Assembly: GCF_030811595.1 (NCBI RefSeq)
Contig: NZ_JAUSRB010000002.1
Span: 124,001-188,000 of the forward strand
Reading direction: 5' to 3'
From: Streptosporangium brasiliense
GTDB lineage: Bacteria; Actinomycetota; Actinomycetes; Streptosporangiales; Streptosporangiaceae
DNA length: 64,000 bases
The notes under the pieces are model-generated. The model searched no databases. It was not told where the DNA came from and saw nothing but the letters and a program-made list of their open reading frames with translations. Shown in pieces: positions 1 to 7,640 of this stretch. Within the stretch, counting starts at the first letter, position 1, and each line of letters opens with the position of its first letter. Both the position numbers and the translations under genes were made by a program.

Positions 1-290
1 CGGCCGGAGGGGGCTCAGGCACGGGAGACACGGGAGCCCCGGAGGCGGAGGACCCGGGAGACACGAGGGACTCGGATGCGGCAGCCGGCGAGAGCTCGGA
101 TGCGGGCCCCGGGAGACCCGAGGCGGTAGACACCAGAGACCCGGACGCGGAAGACCCAGGAGACTCAAGGGACTCGGAGGCGGCAGCCTGCGGAAGCTCG
201 GACGCGGAAGACCCAGGAGACCCGAGGGACCCGGAGGCGGCGGCCTGCGGGAGCTCGGACGCGGATGCCGGGAGGCCGGAGGCGGGGGAC
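1..290 (-). repeat. Degenerate coding repeat, Ser/Ala/Pro-rich kinase tail
   Basis: Imperfect direct repeats with units such as ASELPQAAAS-GSLGSPGSS and ASELPQAAAS-ESLESPGSS when read in the histidine kinase frame on the minus strand. No stop codon occurs in that frame up to base 1. Neighbouring units (about 181-240 and 121-180) match closely, so recent duplication is likely. Confidence 0.75.
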
Positions 291-1294
291 GCGGGCCGGA
301 GGGTCGTGATCCTTCCGGGAAGGTCGACCGCGACGCGGCAGCCGGCGCCGTCCTCGACGCGGATGGAGCCGCCGTGGAGCTCGACGATCTCCCTGGCGAT
401 GGCCAACCCGAGACCGGCGCCGCCACCGTCGGCGGCACGGCCGGCGTCCAGGCGGGAGAAGCGCTCGAACGCCCGGGCCCGGTCCTCGGCCGGGATCCCG
501 GGTCCCTGGTCGGTCACGCGCAGCCGTACCCCGGTCCCCTCGGCGGCGGCCGACAGCACCACGGCCCCGCCGTCGGGGCTGTGCCGTACCGCGTTGTCCA
601 GCAGGTTCGCCAGCACCTGGGCCAGCAGGTCGGAGTCGGCCCGGACGCTCAGCCCCTCGGGCACCTCGCAACGGGCCGTGACCCCGCCGCCGGCCAGCAC
701 GGCCTCACGCAGCGCCTGGCCGCACAGCGGCGCGAGCTCGACGTCCTCAGGCTCGATCAGCCGGGCGCCCGACTCCAGCCGGGACAGGTCCAGGAGCTGG
801 GCCACCAGCCGGCCGAGCCGCTCCGTCTGGGCCAGCGCCGTCTCCAGCGTCGCCTGGTCGGGTGCCGAGACGCCGTCCACCACGTTCTCCAGCACCGCGC
901 GGAGTGCGGTTATCGGCGTGCGGAGCTCGTGGCTGACGTTGGCCACCAGCTCGCGCCGCTGCCGGTCCACCTCCCCCAGGTCGGCCGCCATCGCGTTGAA
1001 GGCCCGGGCGAGCTCGCCGACCTCGTCCCGGGAGGTGGCGCTGACCCGCAGGCCGTAGCGTCCCTTGGCGATGGTCTGCGCGGCGGCGGCCATCTCGCGC
1101 AGCGGCCTGGTCATCCCCCTGGCCAGCAGCTGCACCATGATCAGGGCCAGCACCACGGCCACCGCGACCCGCACGTCACGCGAGTAGCCGGCGTTGATGC
1201 CGACCTCGTTGACGACGAACGCCGCCGCCACGGCCAGCACGATCACCATGCCGAGCTTGGCCTTGATCCGGCCCAGGAAGTCGAGAGGTCTCAA
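1..1294 (-). CDS. Sensor histidine kinase, partial (runs off left edge)
   Basis: Membrane sensor kinase of a two-component system, downstream of its response regulator (45-bp gap). From a TTG start at 1294 (an in-frame TGA lies three codons upstream, so no earlier start exists) it shows two membrane segments (about residues 14-32 and 41-58), a HAMP linker (59-111), and a HisKA box NVSHELRTP with phospho-acceptor His122. The HATPase_c domain has the N box NLLDNAVRHSPDG, the G1 box DQGPGIP, FERFSRLD and the G2 box GGAGLGLAIA, and ends near residue 327. The frame then stays open to the window edge through more than 100 residues of Ser/Ala/Pro-rich repeats, which is unusual for this family. Family assignment is secure; the true C-terminus is not visible and the ligand is unknown. 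Confidence 0.9.
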   Translation of the reverse strand, partial: MRPLDFLGRIKAKLGMVIVLAVAAAFVVNEVGINAGYSRDVRVAVAVVLALIMVQLLARGMTRPLREMAAAAQTIAKGRYGLRVSATSRDEVGELARAFNAMAADLGEVDRQRRELVANVSHELRTPITALRAVLENVVDGVSAPDQATLETALAQTERLGRLVAQLLDLSRLESGARLIEPEDVELAPLCGQALREAVLAGGGVTARCEVPEGLSVRADSDLLAQVLANLLDNAVRHSPDGGAVVLSAAAEGTGVRLRVTDQGPGIPAEDRARAFERFSRLDAGRAADGGGAGLGLAIAREIVELHGGSIRVEDGAGCRVAVDLPGRITTLRPASPASGLPASASELPQAAASGSLGSPGSSASELPQAAASESLESPGSSASGSLVSTASGLPGPASELSPAAASESLVSPGSSASGAPVSPVPEPPPA

Positions 1295-1339
1295 TGGTCG
1301 TCACATCCCTGTGTTGGAGTGGCGGGGACGCAGGCCGGC

Positions 1340-2026
1340 TCAGCGGCGGACGAGGGCGTATCCGACCCCGTGGACGGTCCGGACGACGCCCGGCCCCAGT
1401 TTGCGGCGCAGGGCGCGCACGTGGCTGTCGACCGTGCGGGTCGCGGCGGCCTCGGAGAACCCCCAGATGTCGGCCAGCAGCCGCTCCCGCTCGAACACCT
1501 GGCCCGGCCGCTCGGCGAGGCGGCAGAGCAGGTCGAACTCGGTCCGGGTGAGCTGGGCCTCGGCGCCCCGCACGTAGACCCGGCGCTCGGCGGTGTCGAT
1601 CTCCACGTCACCGGCGCGGATGACCGGGTCCGCCACGGCGAGCTGGGAGGCCCGCTCCACCCGCCGCAGCAGCGCGTGCACCCGGGCGACCAGCTCGCGC
1701 ATGCTGAACGGCTTGGTCATGTAGTCGTCGGCCCCGACCCCGAGCCCCACGAGCAGGTCGGTCTCCTCCCCCAGCGCGGTGAGCATGAGCACCGGCACCG
1801 GCCGGGCGGCCTGCATCCGCCGGCAGACCTCCAGCCCGTCGAGACCGGGCAGCAGCCGGTCGAGCACCACCACGTCGGGCGCGGACCCCGCGTAGGCGGC
1901 GAGCGCCTCCTGGCCGTCACCGACGACCTGGACGTCGAAGCCCTCGGCGGCCAGCCGGTGCCGTACGGCCCGCGCGATCGTCTCGTCGTCCTCCACCACG
2001 AGGACACGTCGTTGAGGGAGTGTCAT
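1340..2026 (-). CDS. OmpR/PhoB-family response regulator
   Basis: DNA-binding response regulator of 228 aa. The receiver domain (residues 6-120) has the acidic pair ED at 12-13, phospho-acceptor Asp56 in DVVVLDRLLP, and the switch and KP motifs in DDYMTKPFS. The C-terminal winged helix (about 135-226) reads TRTEFDLLCRLAERPG and ends VRTVHGVGYALVRR, typical of OmpR/PhoB. The start is the ATG of MTLPQRR at 2026. A TACGCT box 7 nt upstream suggests a leaderless mRNA, and the longer upstream frame lacks any ribosome site. It precedes the cognate kinase in one operon. Target genes cannot be told from the sequence. Confidence 0.93.
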   Translation of the reverse strand: MTLPQRRVLVVEDDETIARAVRHRLAAEGFDVQVVGDGQEALAAYAGSAPDVVVLDRLLPGLDGLEVCRRMQAARPVPVLMLTALGEETDLLVGLGVGADDYMTKPFSMRELVARVHALLRRVERASQLAVADPVIRAGDVEIDTAERRVYVRGAEAQLTRTEFDLLCRLAERPGQVFERERLLADIWGFSEAAATRTVDSHVRALRRKLGPGVVRTVHGVGYALVRR

Positions 2027-2033
2027 GCCGGGC

Positions 2034-2039
2034 AGCGTA
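2034..2039 (-). promoter_or_regulatory. -10 box for a leaderless start of the response regulator
   Basis: TACGCT on the minus strand, 7 nt before the ATG at 2026, fits the actinobacterial leaderless pattern TANNNT-N6/7-RTG. No Shine-Dalgarno sequence is present. Confidence 0.55.
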
Positions 2040-2126
2040 GACCGGTCCTGTGCAGGCGGCCTGTGGTGAATTGTGAAGGTTCTGCGCACGTACCCGTCCG
2101 AGACCGCGGCGTGCGCCCGCGGGTGC

Positions 2127-2152
2127 GGGGCCTCCGCCCGCGCGGAGGCCCC
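2127..2152 (-). terminator. Stem-loop terminator downstream of the GNAT gene
   Basis: Perfect 10-bp inverted repeat GGGGCCTCCG / CGGAGGCCCC with a 6-nt loop, directly after the minus-strand GNAT stop at 2159. There is no U tract, which is common for actinobacterial terminators. Confidence 0.6.
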
Positions 2153-2158
2153 GCCGGG

Positions 2159-3100
2159 TCAGATCATGATCATCCGACGGCTGACGACCTGGTAGCCGAT
2201 CCGGGCGAACGAGGCCGCCATGGGCGTGTTGCCCACGTCGGTGGAGTCCCTCACCTCGGGCTCACCCTCGGCGGTGAAGATGTGCAGCGTCTCGGCCACC
2301 ATGTCGTCGGCGTAGCCGTGACCTCGGTGGGCGGGGTCCACCCCGATGTAGCCGATCGTCGCGAACTTGGAGTTCCGGGTGGGCATCACGATGCCGACCA
2401 GATCACCGGAGGCGTCGTGGGCCAGCCGCCACCGGTGGCGTCCGCCGGGGAACCCCGCGACGTCGACCAGGGTCGCCTCCGCGGTCGCCCGCACCCCCTT
2501 CTCGGCGAGGTTCCGCCGGTCCCAGGCGTCCAGGCTGCCCTCGGCGATCTTGGCCAGCAGGTCCACCACGGTCCCGTCGTCCTCGGCCGGGGTGAAGGTG
2601 AGCCGGGTCGACCTGGGCGGCAGGCCGTAGTCGGGGATCCAGCGCAGGTTGAGCCGCTCGACGGAGTGGCGCAGCCCGGCCCGCTCGGCCGCCTCGACCC
2701 GGTCGGCGACGTCGGCGACGGCGTCCGGCCGCTCACGCCAGTCGACCGGCAGGAACAGGTGGAAGTCGGGCCGCTCGCCGGAGGGGGCGGAGTATTCCGG
2801 GGTGACCAGCGCGGCGTAGGCGGCCCGCAGCAGGGCGGCGCCCACCTCGACCCGGTCGGGCCCGGTGCCCGGGTCGAACCAGTCGAGGCTGAAGGGATGC
2901 TCGGAGCCCGGCGGGCCCCAGAACGCGGCCCGGGCGACCACCTCGTCGCCGCGCAGCGCCACCCAGAGCCAGTCCGGCCGGTAGCCGAGCTCGTCGAAGG
3001 GGATGCCGCGCGCGCCGACGCCGGAGGCCGGCAACGGACCGTAGCTGTGGAACAGGTCGTACTCGCCCGCGCCGAGCGGGCGGAAGAACAGGTCAGACAC
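2159..3100 (-). CDS. GNAT-family N-acetyltransferase
   Basis: Acetyl-CoA-dependent N-acyltransferase of 313 aa. The C-terminal half holds GNAT motif A: a beta strand GDLVGIVMPTR, then GYIGVDPAHRGHGYADDM, where R-G-x-G-Y/A binds the acetyl-CoA pyrophosphate. It is followed by the motif B region NTPMAASFARIGYQ. The N-terminal half resembles a second, degenerate GNAT fold, as in two-domain mycothiol-type acetyltransferases. The GTG start at 3100 (VSDLFFRPLG) is preceded by TGGAG at proper spacing. Upstream lies a 16-codon ORF with an ideal ribosome site, suggesting translational control. Substrate unknown. Confidence 0.85.
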   Translation of the reverse strand: MSDLFFRPLGAGEYDLFHSYGPLPASGVGARGIPFDELGYRPDWLWVALRGDEVVARAAFWGPPGSEHPFSLDWFDPGTGPDRVEVGAALLRAAYAALVTPEYSAPSGERPDFHLFLPVDWRERPDAVADVADRVEAAERAGLRHSVERLNLRWIPDYGLPPRSTRLTFTPAEDDGTVVDLLAKIAEGSLDAWDRRNLAEKGVRATAEATLVDVAGFPGGRHRWRLAHDASGDLVGIVMPTRNSKFATIGYIGVDPAHRGHGYADDMVAETLHIFTAEGEPEVRDSTDVGNTPMAASFARIGYQVVSRRMIMI

Positions 3101-3134
3101 GTCAGAACTCCAGAAAGCGTGCGCTCTCCGGCTC

Positions 3135-3185
3135 TCAGGCGGCTTGTCGCCCGAGGCGGGAGCGCGTGACCACGATGGCGAACAT
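3135..3185 (-). CDS. Candidate 16-aa leader peptide upstream of GNAT gene
   Basis: A minus-strand mini-ORF encoding MFAIVVTRSRLGRQAA. It is preceded by AAAAGGAGGTGA, one of the strongest Shine-Dalgarno matches in the window, 5-6 nt before its ATG. It ends 34 nt before the GTG of the GNAT gene, whose own ribosome site is weaker. This layout is typical of regulatory leader peptides (attenuation or stalling), but the peptide is not one I recognise. The function is inferred from position and ribosome-site quality only. Confidence 0.5.
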   Translation of the reverse strand: MFAIVVTRSRLGRQAA

Positions 3186-3268
3186 CTGCTCCTCACCTCC
3201 TTTTGGTGCTCGAAGGGACGGTCAGCGTACCGACGGTCCACCCGGATATCAATCAGATAATCAGCCGT

Positions 3269-3274
3269 TATGGT
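3269..3274 (+). promoter_or_regulatory. -10 box for a leaderless start of the NAT gene
   Basis: TATGGT lies 6 nt before the GTG at 3281 and no ribosome site is present, matching the leaderless pattern. Confidence 0.5.
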
Positions 3275-3280
3275 GGCGAA

Positions 3281-4129
3281 GTGACCGACGTGACGGCGTA
3301 CCTCCGCAGGATCGGGGCCAAGGTCGACGGCCCTCCGAGCGTGGAGTCCCTGCACCTGCTGCACCGGGCGCATATGGAGCGCGTGCCGTACGAATGCCTG
3401 GAGATCTGGCTGGGCCGTCCCACGACGGTGGACCCCGTGGAGTCGGCCGCGCGGATCATCGGCGGGCGCGGCGGCTACTGCTTCCACCTCAACGGCGCCT
3501 TCTCCCTGCTCCTTGAGGCGCTCGGCTACCAGGTGACCCGCCACTTCGGCGGGCCCCAGCACACCGCCGGGGACCCGGCGGGCGCCGACGGCGGCCACCT
3601 CTCCCTCACGGTCTCCGGCCTGCCCTCCGAGGACAACCCCGGCGGCCGGTGGATGGTCGACCAGGGACTCGGCGACGGGTTCCACGACCCGCTCCCGCTC
3701 GTCGAGGGCGTCTACCGGCAGGGCCCGTTCACCTACGGCGTGCGCCCCTCGCAGGCCGAGCCCGGCGGCTGGCGGTTCGACCACGACCCGCGCGGCACCT
3801 TCTTCGGCCTGGACTTCCGCGCCGAGCGGGCCGAGATGCAGGCGTTCGCGGCGACGCACGAGCGTCTGTCCACCTCGCCCGAGTCCGGCTTCGTGCGTGT
3901 GGCCACGGTCCAGCGACGCGACGCGGGCGGCGTCGACATCCTGCGGGGCCTGGTCCTCACCCGGCTCGGCGACCGCGAGCACACCATGACCGTGGAGACC
4001 GAGCGCGACTACTTCGAACTGCTAGCCGACGTCTTCGGCATGCCGCTGGACGACGTCACCCCCGCCGAGCGCGCCAAGCTCTGGCGGCGTCTGTGGAGCG
4101 CCCACGAGCGGTGGAGCGTCCGGCGCTGA
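3281..4129 (+). CDS. nat: Arylamine N-acetyltransferase
   Basis: Acetyl-CoA:arylamine N-acetyltransferase (282 aa, usual family length). It transfers acetyl groups to arylamines, hydrazines and aminoaryl metabolites in the cytosol. The catalytic triad is visible: Cys in RGGYCFHLNGAF (near residue 67), His in GGHLSLTV and Asp in WMVDQGLGD. RVPYECLEIWLG is the usual N-terminal block. The start is placed at GTG 3281 (VTDVTAYLRRIG) because the family begins close to this helix and a TATGGT box sits 6 nt upstream. The frame is open further upstream but that extension is not family-like. It is divergent from the GNAT gene. Confidence 0.9.
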   Translation: MTDVTAYLRRIGAKVDGPPSVESLHLLHRAHMERVPYECLEIWLGRPTTVDPVESAARIIGGRGGYCFHLNGAFSLLLEALGYQVTRHFGGPQHTAGDPAGADGGHLSLTVSGLPSEDNPGGRWMVDQGLGDGFHDPLPLVEGVYRQGPFTYGVRPSQAEPGGWRFDHDPRGTFFGLDFRAERAEMQAFAATHERLSTSPESGFVRVATVQRRDAGGVDILRGLVLTRLGDREHTMTVETERDYFELLADVFGMPLDDVTPAERAKLWRRLWSAHERWSVRR

Positions 4130-4236
4130 CCGCCGGTGGAGCGCCCGGTGCCGGCCGTCCGGCGCGGCCGGGCGCGTCCCGTCGGACTATGAAAACAGAA
4201 GCCAGGGGCCGATGATCGGGCGATGATCGTCATTCA

Positions 4237-4266
4237 TTGGTCCATAGAGCGCTAAGTGGCTATGTT
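4237..4266 (+). promoter_or_regulatory. Promoter of the kinase/pseudokinase operon
   Basis: TTGGTC (4237-4242) and TATGTT (4261-4266) with an 18-bp spacer. Transcription would start near 4273, about 20 nt before the chosen GTG at 4294, which argues against using the in-frame TTG at 4237 as a start. Confidence 0.6.
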
Positions 4267-4293
4267 TCTGTCCGCGATGGGACATCGAACGGG

Positions 4294-5883
4294 GTGAGCA
4301 GGATCGACACTCGAGTGTTAGCGGGCCGCTACCGGCTGCTCAATCCCCTCGCCGAGGGCGGCATGGGCACCGTCTGGCTGGCCGCCGACGAAGTGCTCGG
4401 CCGCGACGTGGCGGTCAAGGAGGTACGGCTCCCGCCGGACCTCGACCCCGCCCGGCGGGAGGAGTCCTGCGCCGCGGCGCTCCGCGAGGCGAACCTGGCC
4501 GCCCGGCTCAAGCATCCGTCGATCGTGACCGTCCACGACGTGATCGTCGAGCAGGAGCGGCCCTGGCTCGTCATGGAGCTGCTGTCGGGCGCCTCCCTGG
4601 AGCAGACGGTCCGCGAGAGGCAGCCGCTGCCGGCGCACCAGGCGGCCCGCGTCGGCGTGGGCATCCTCAGCGCGCTCGCCGCGGCGCACGCCGCCGGGGT
4701 GGTGCACCGGGACGTCAAACCCGGCAACGTCTTCCTCACCCGGAGCGGCCGGGCCGTCCTCACCGACTTCGGCATCGCCGTGGTCGAGGGCGAGGCGACG
4801 GCCGACCCCACCAGCCGCCTGGTCGGCTCGCCCAACTACATCGCCCCGGAGCGCCTGCGCGGCGAGCGCGGCGGTCCCGCCTCCGACCTGTGGTCCCTGG
4901 GCGCCACGCTCTACTTCGCCGTCGAGGGCGTGCCGCCGCACCCGGCCGACACGCCCATCTCGGCGATCAGCCGGGTGCTCACCGAGCCGGCCAGGGCGCC
5001 GGAGCGGGCGGGCACGCTGGGCCCGCTGCTGATGCTCATGCTCGCCCCCCGGCCCGAGGAGCGGCCGTCCTTCGACGCCGTCGCCCAGGCCCTGCGGGAG
5101 CTCGCGCTCGGCCGCCAGGCACCCGCGCTCCCCCTCCCGTCCCACCCGTCCTCCGCGCTCCCCCTCCCGTCCGGCCCCGGACCGGCCGTCCCCCTCCCTC
5201 CGGCGCCCGCCCCGCGCAGGGGACGCACGGCCCTGTGGGCGGCCGTCGAGGTGGCGGCGGTCGCGGCGGTCATCGGGGCCGCCATGGGCGTGACCCACCT
5301 GACCGCCGGCCCCGCGGCCCCGGGCCCGCCGGCGCGGCTCAGTGAGCGGCCGGGCGTCTTCGCCACCCCGGTGGACCTGTGCGAGCTGGTCCCGGCGGCC
5401 CGGGTCAAGGAGCTCCTGCCGGCCCTGAAGACCGGGGGAGAGCCGACCAACCAGGGCGGCTGCCAGTGGACGACCTCCGGGATCGGCCTGGAGGTGTATC
5501 CGGTGGGCGGCGGCAAGCAGTGGGGCAAGAGCCCGCGCCAGGCCCACGAGCTCTTCGTCAACCAGCGCAACGGCACCCTGCCCAACGGGGAGACCGCCTG
5601 GAGCTGGTCGGGCATCCAGGCCGGGACCCGGTCGGCCCGGGCCACCGGCCCGCTGGAGGTCAAACCGGTCGGGGACGAGGCGTTCGGCTACGACCTCTAC
5701 GAGAACCGCAAGACCGGCAGGCTTGAGAAGAGCCACACGGTGCTCCGCGTCGACAACCTCGTCGTCGACGTCAGCTACACCGTGGTGGACGGCAGCAAGG
5801 ACGGCCCCGCGATCCAGGCCGGCACCCACACCGCCGCCACCTGGATCGCGAACGCGCTGAACAAGCAGAAAGCGACCCGATGA
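4294..5883 (+). CDS. Transmembrane Ser/Thr protein kinase 1 (intact, PknB-like)
   Basis: Receptor-type Hanks kinase of 529 aa. The N-terminal kinase domain (12-270) has all catalytic elements: glycine loop LAEGGMGTVW, ATP-binding Lys42 in VAVKEV, HRDVKPGN at 138-145 with catalytic Asp140, DFG at 158-160, and APE in YIAPERL. A Pro-rich juxtamembrane repeat (LPLPS.., about 278-304) leads to one membrane helix (about 313-334). The outside domain has paired cysteines in LCELV (Cys363) and GGCQW (Cys390) and ends VLRVDNLVVDVSY, resembling small DUF3558-like folds. It is first in an operon of four paralogues, and the next gene starts in an ATGA overlap. The stimulus and substrates are unknown. Confidence 0.92.
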   Translation: MSRIDTRVLAGRYRLLNPLAEGGMGTVWLAADEVLGRDVAVKEVRLPPDLDPARREESCAAALREANLAARLKHPSIVTVHDVIVEQERPWLVMELLSGASLEQTVRERQPLPAHQAARVGVGILSALAAAHAAGVVHRDVKPGNVFLTRSGRAVLTDFGIAVVEGEATADPTSRLVGSPNYIAPERLRGERGGPASDLWSLGATLYFAVEGVPPHPADTPISAISRVLTEPARAPERAGTLGPLLMLMLAPRPEERPSFDAVAQALRELALGRQAPALPLPSHPSSALPLPSGPGPAVPLPPAPAPRRGRTALWAAVEVAAVAAVIGAAMGVTHLTAGPAAPGPPARLSERPGVFATPVDLCELVPAARVKELLPALKTGGEPTNQGGCQWTTSGIGLEVYPVGGGKQWGKSPRQAHELFVNQRNGTLPNGETAWSWSGIQAGTRSARATGPLEVKPVGDEAFGYDLYENRKTGRLEKSHTVLRVDNLVVDVSYTVVDGSKDGPAIQAGTHTAATWIANALNKQKATR

Positions 5884-7640
5884 ACCACCCAGACGTCCCT
5901 CGATCGCAGGGCAGGCACGCCAGCGCGCCCGCCGCCGGTCCGGCCCCCGCCGGCGCACCGAGCCCGGCGGTGCTGGAACAGGCCTCGCTGGAGCAGGTGA
6001 TCGGGCGGCTCGGGCCGATGACGCCGCAGCAGGCCGCCACCGTCGGCCTGGCCGTGCTGGACCAGCTCGTGGCCGTGCACACCCGGGGGCTGCTCCACGG
6101 CGACGTACGGCCCGGCTCGGTGCTGCTCGGCCCGCACGACCAGATCATCCTGAGCGCGCCGACCTTCCGGTCCCCGACCTTCACCGCCCCCGAGGGCGTG
6201 ACGGGCCCGGCCGCCGACCTGTGGTCGCTCGGTGCCACCCTCTACACCGCCGTCGAGGGCCGCCAGCCGTCCCCCGGCGGATCCCTCGACAGCGCGGGCC
6301 CGCTCGCCTCGATCCTGTTCCAGCTGCTCTCCGGCGACCCGGCCCAGCGGCCTGAGCCCGGGACCCTGCGCAACATCCTGCTCGGCGTCTCCCAGAATCG
6401 CGGTGAGGCCCCCGCCCCGCTGCCCCCCGCCCCGGGGGGCACGCCGGCCGCCCCCGTGGACCCGCCGGTCCCGGCGGACCTGCTGGGCCCGTCGCCGGTC
6501 TCCGCCGGCGCGCCGTCCCCCTCGGGCCCGCCGGCCTCCGCAGGCGCGCCGTTCCCCGTGGACGTGCTGGCCGCCCCCGCGGACCTGCTGGGCCCGTCGC
6601 CGGACTCCGCCGGCGCGCCGTCTCCCCCGGACGCGCTGTCCCCCTCGGCCATCCTGCCGGGCCCTCCGGACGTGCTGTCCCCCTCGGGCACCCTGTCGAA
6701 CCCCCCGGACGCGCCGTCCGGCCCCGCGGACGCGCGGCCCGGCGCCTCGGCACCCGCCGAGCCGCCCCCCTTCGACTCGGCGGACACCATGCCGCCCCGG
6801 CCCGCCTCCGATCCGTCGGCCATCCCTCCCGTCCCTCCCGTCCCGGACCCCCGGCAGGCGCCCCCCGGCGCCCCCGCCTCGCGGGAGCTCGTCCCCGCCT
6901 CCGCCGGGCCGCGCGACGCGCTCGCCGCCGCCCCGGCGTCGGGCGAGCCCACGGACCCGGCCGGACGCTCCAGGCAGCGGGCCGGGGTGCTCGTGCCCCG
7001 CCCGATCGTGGCGCTGACCGGCGTCCTGGTCGTCGGCATGGCGGCGACCATCGGCTTCCTGCTGGTCTCGCCGCCCGGCGGCTCCGGCGGGGACGGCCCC
7101 ACCGCCGAGCCCGTCGCCGCCGGCAAGGGCCTGTTCGCCGCAGCTCCCCGCGCCTGCAGCCTGCTCGACGACCAGCAGGCGGACGAGGTCGTGCCGGGCT
7201 TCCGGAGCTCGGAGGTCGAGCCCGCCGCATGCGACTGGCTCAACCAGCACGACTGGCGCAAGCCCGGCCCGGAGAAGTTCGACCTGCGCGTACGGCTGGT
7301 CGCCCAGAAGGCGGACGCCTCCGGGGTCCAGCGGGCCAAGGAGTATCTGGCCGGCAAGAGGACCGACTCCGTGGAGAGGGGCAAGTTCGCGACGCCGAAG
7401 CCCGCGCCGCCCCAGACCCTGAAGGGGATCGGCGAGGAGGCGTTCAGCACGGCCGGCTACAGCTCGATCAACCTCTACGGCGGCTCCTACAAGGTGACCG
7501 TGGTCTTCCGGACCGGCAACCTGATCGCCCAGGTCGACTACGAGCGGGGCGGCGTCAAGGACGACCGGGACGGAAAGATCGCGGAGGGGGCCCAGAAGGT
7601 CGCCCGCTGGCTCACCCAGTCCCTGAAGACCGATGGCTGA
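5880..7640 (+). CDS. N-lobe-less pseudokinase with membrane-anchored sensor domain
   Basis: 586-aa paralogue of the flanking kinases that cannot be an ordinary kinase. It starts at the equivalent of helix D (ASLEQVIGRLGPMTP), so the whole N-lobe (glycine loop, VAIK lysine, helix C) is missing. The catalytic loop reads LLHGDVRPGSVLL (H73-G74-D75), keeping the Asp, but DFG is absent (LSAPTF), while APE (TAPEG) and ADLWSLG remain. A very long Pro/Ala/Ser linker (about 175-370) precedes a membrane helix (about 376-395). The outside domain keeps the paralogue cysteines (RACSLL, AACDW) and GEEAF. It overlaps kinase 1 by 4 bp and kinase 3 by 8 bp, so all are translationally coupled. A scaffold or regulator of the adjacent kinases is inferred. 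Confidence 0.88.
   Translation: MNHPDVPRSQGRHASAPAAGPAPAGAPSPAVLEQASLEQVIGRLGPMTPQQAATVGLAVLDQLVAVHTRGLLHGDVRPGSVLLGPHDQIILSAPTFRSPTFTAPEGVTGPAADLWSLGATLYTAVEGRQPSPGGSLDSAGPLASILFQLLSGDPAQRPEPGTLRNILLGVSQNRGEAPAPLPPAPGGTPAAPVDPPVPADLLGPSPVSAGAPSPSGPPASAGAPFPVDVLAAPADLLGPSPDSAGAPSPPDALSPSAILPGPPDVLSPSGTLSNPPDAPSGPADARPGASAPAEPPPFDSADTMPPRPASDPSAIPPVPPVPDPRQAPPGAPASRELVPASAGPRDALAAAPASGEPTDPAGRSRQRAGVLVPRPIVALTGVLVVGMAATIGFLLVSPPGGSGGDGPTAEPVAAGKGLFAAAPRACSLLDDQQADEVVPGFRSSEVEPAACDWLNQHDWRKPGPEKFDLRVRLVAQKADASGVQRAKEYLAGKRTDSVERGKFATPKPAPPQTLKGIGEEAFSTAGYSSINLYGGSYKVTVVFRTGNLIAQVDYERGGVKDDRDGKIAEGAQKVARWLTQSLKTDG

Noticed and set aside
374..3169. Very long open frame on the plus strand opposite the two-component and GNAT genes
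   Set aside because: Composition is Gly/Arg/His-rich antisense shadow of high-GC genes; no domain or ribosome site. The same holds for long frames opposite the kinases (4318-5958, 7612-9816) and opposite the M20 gene (31122-32789).
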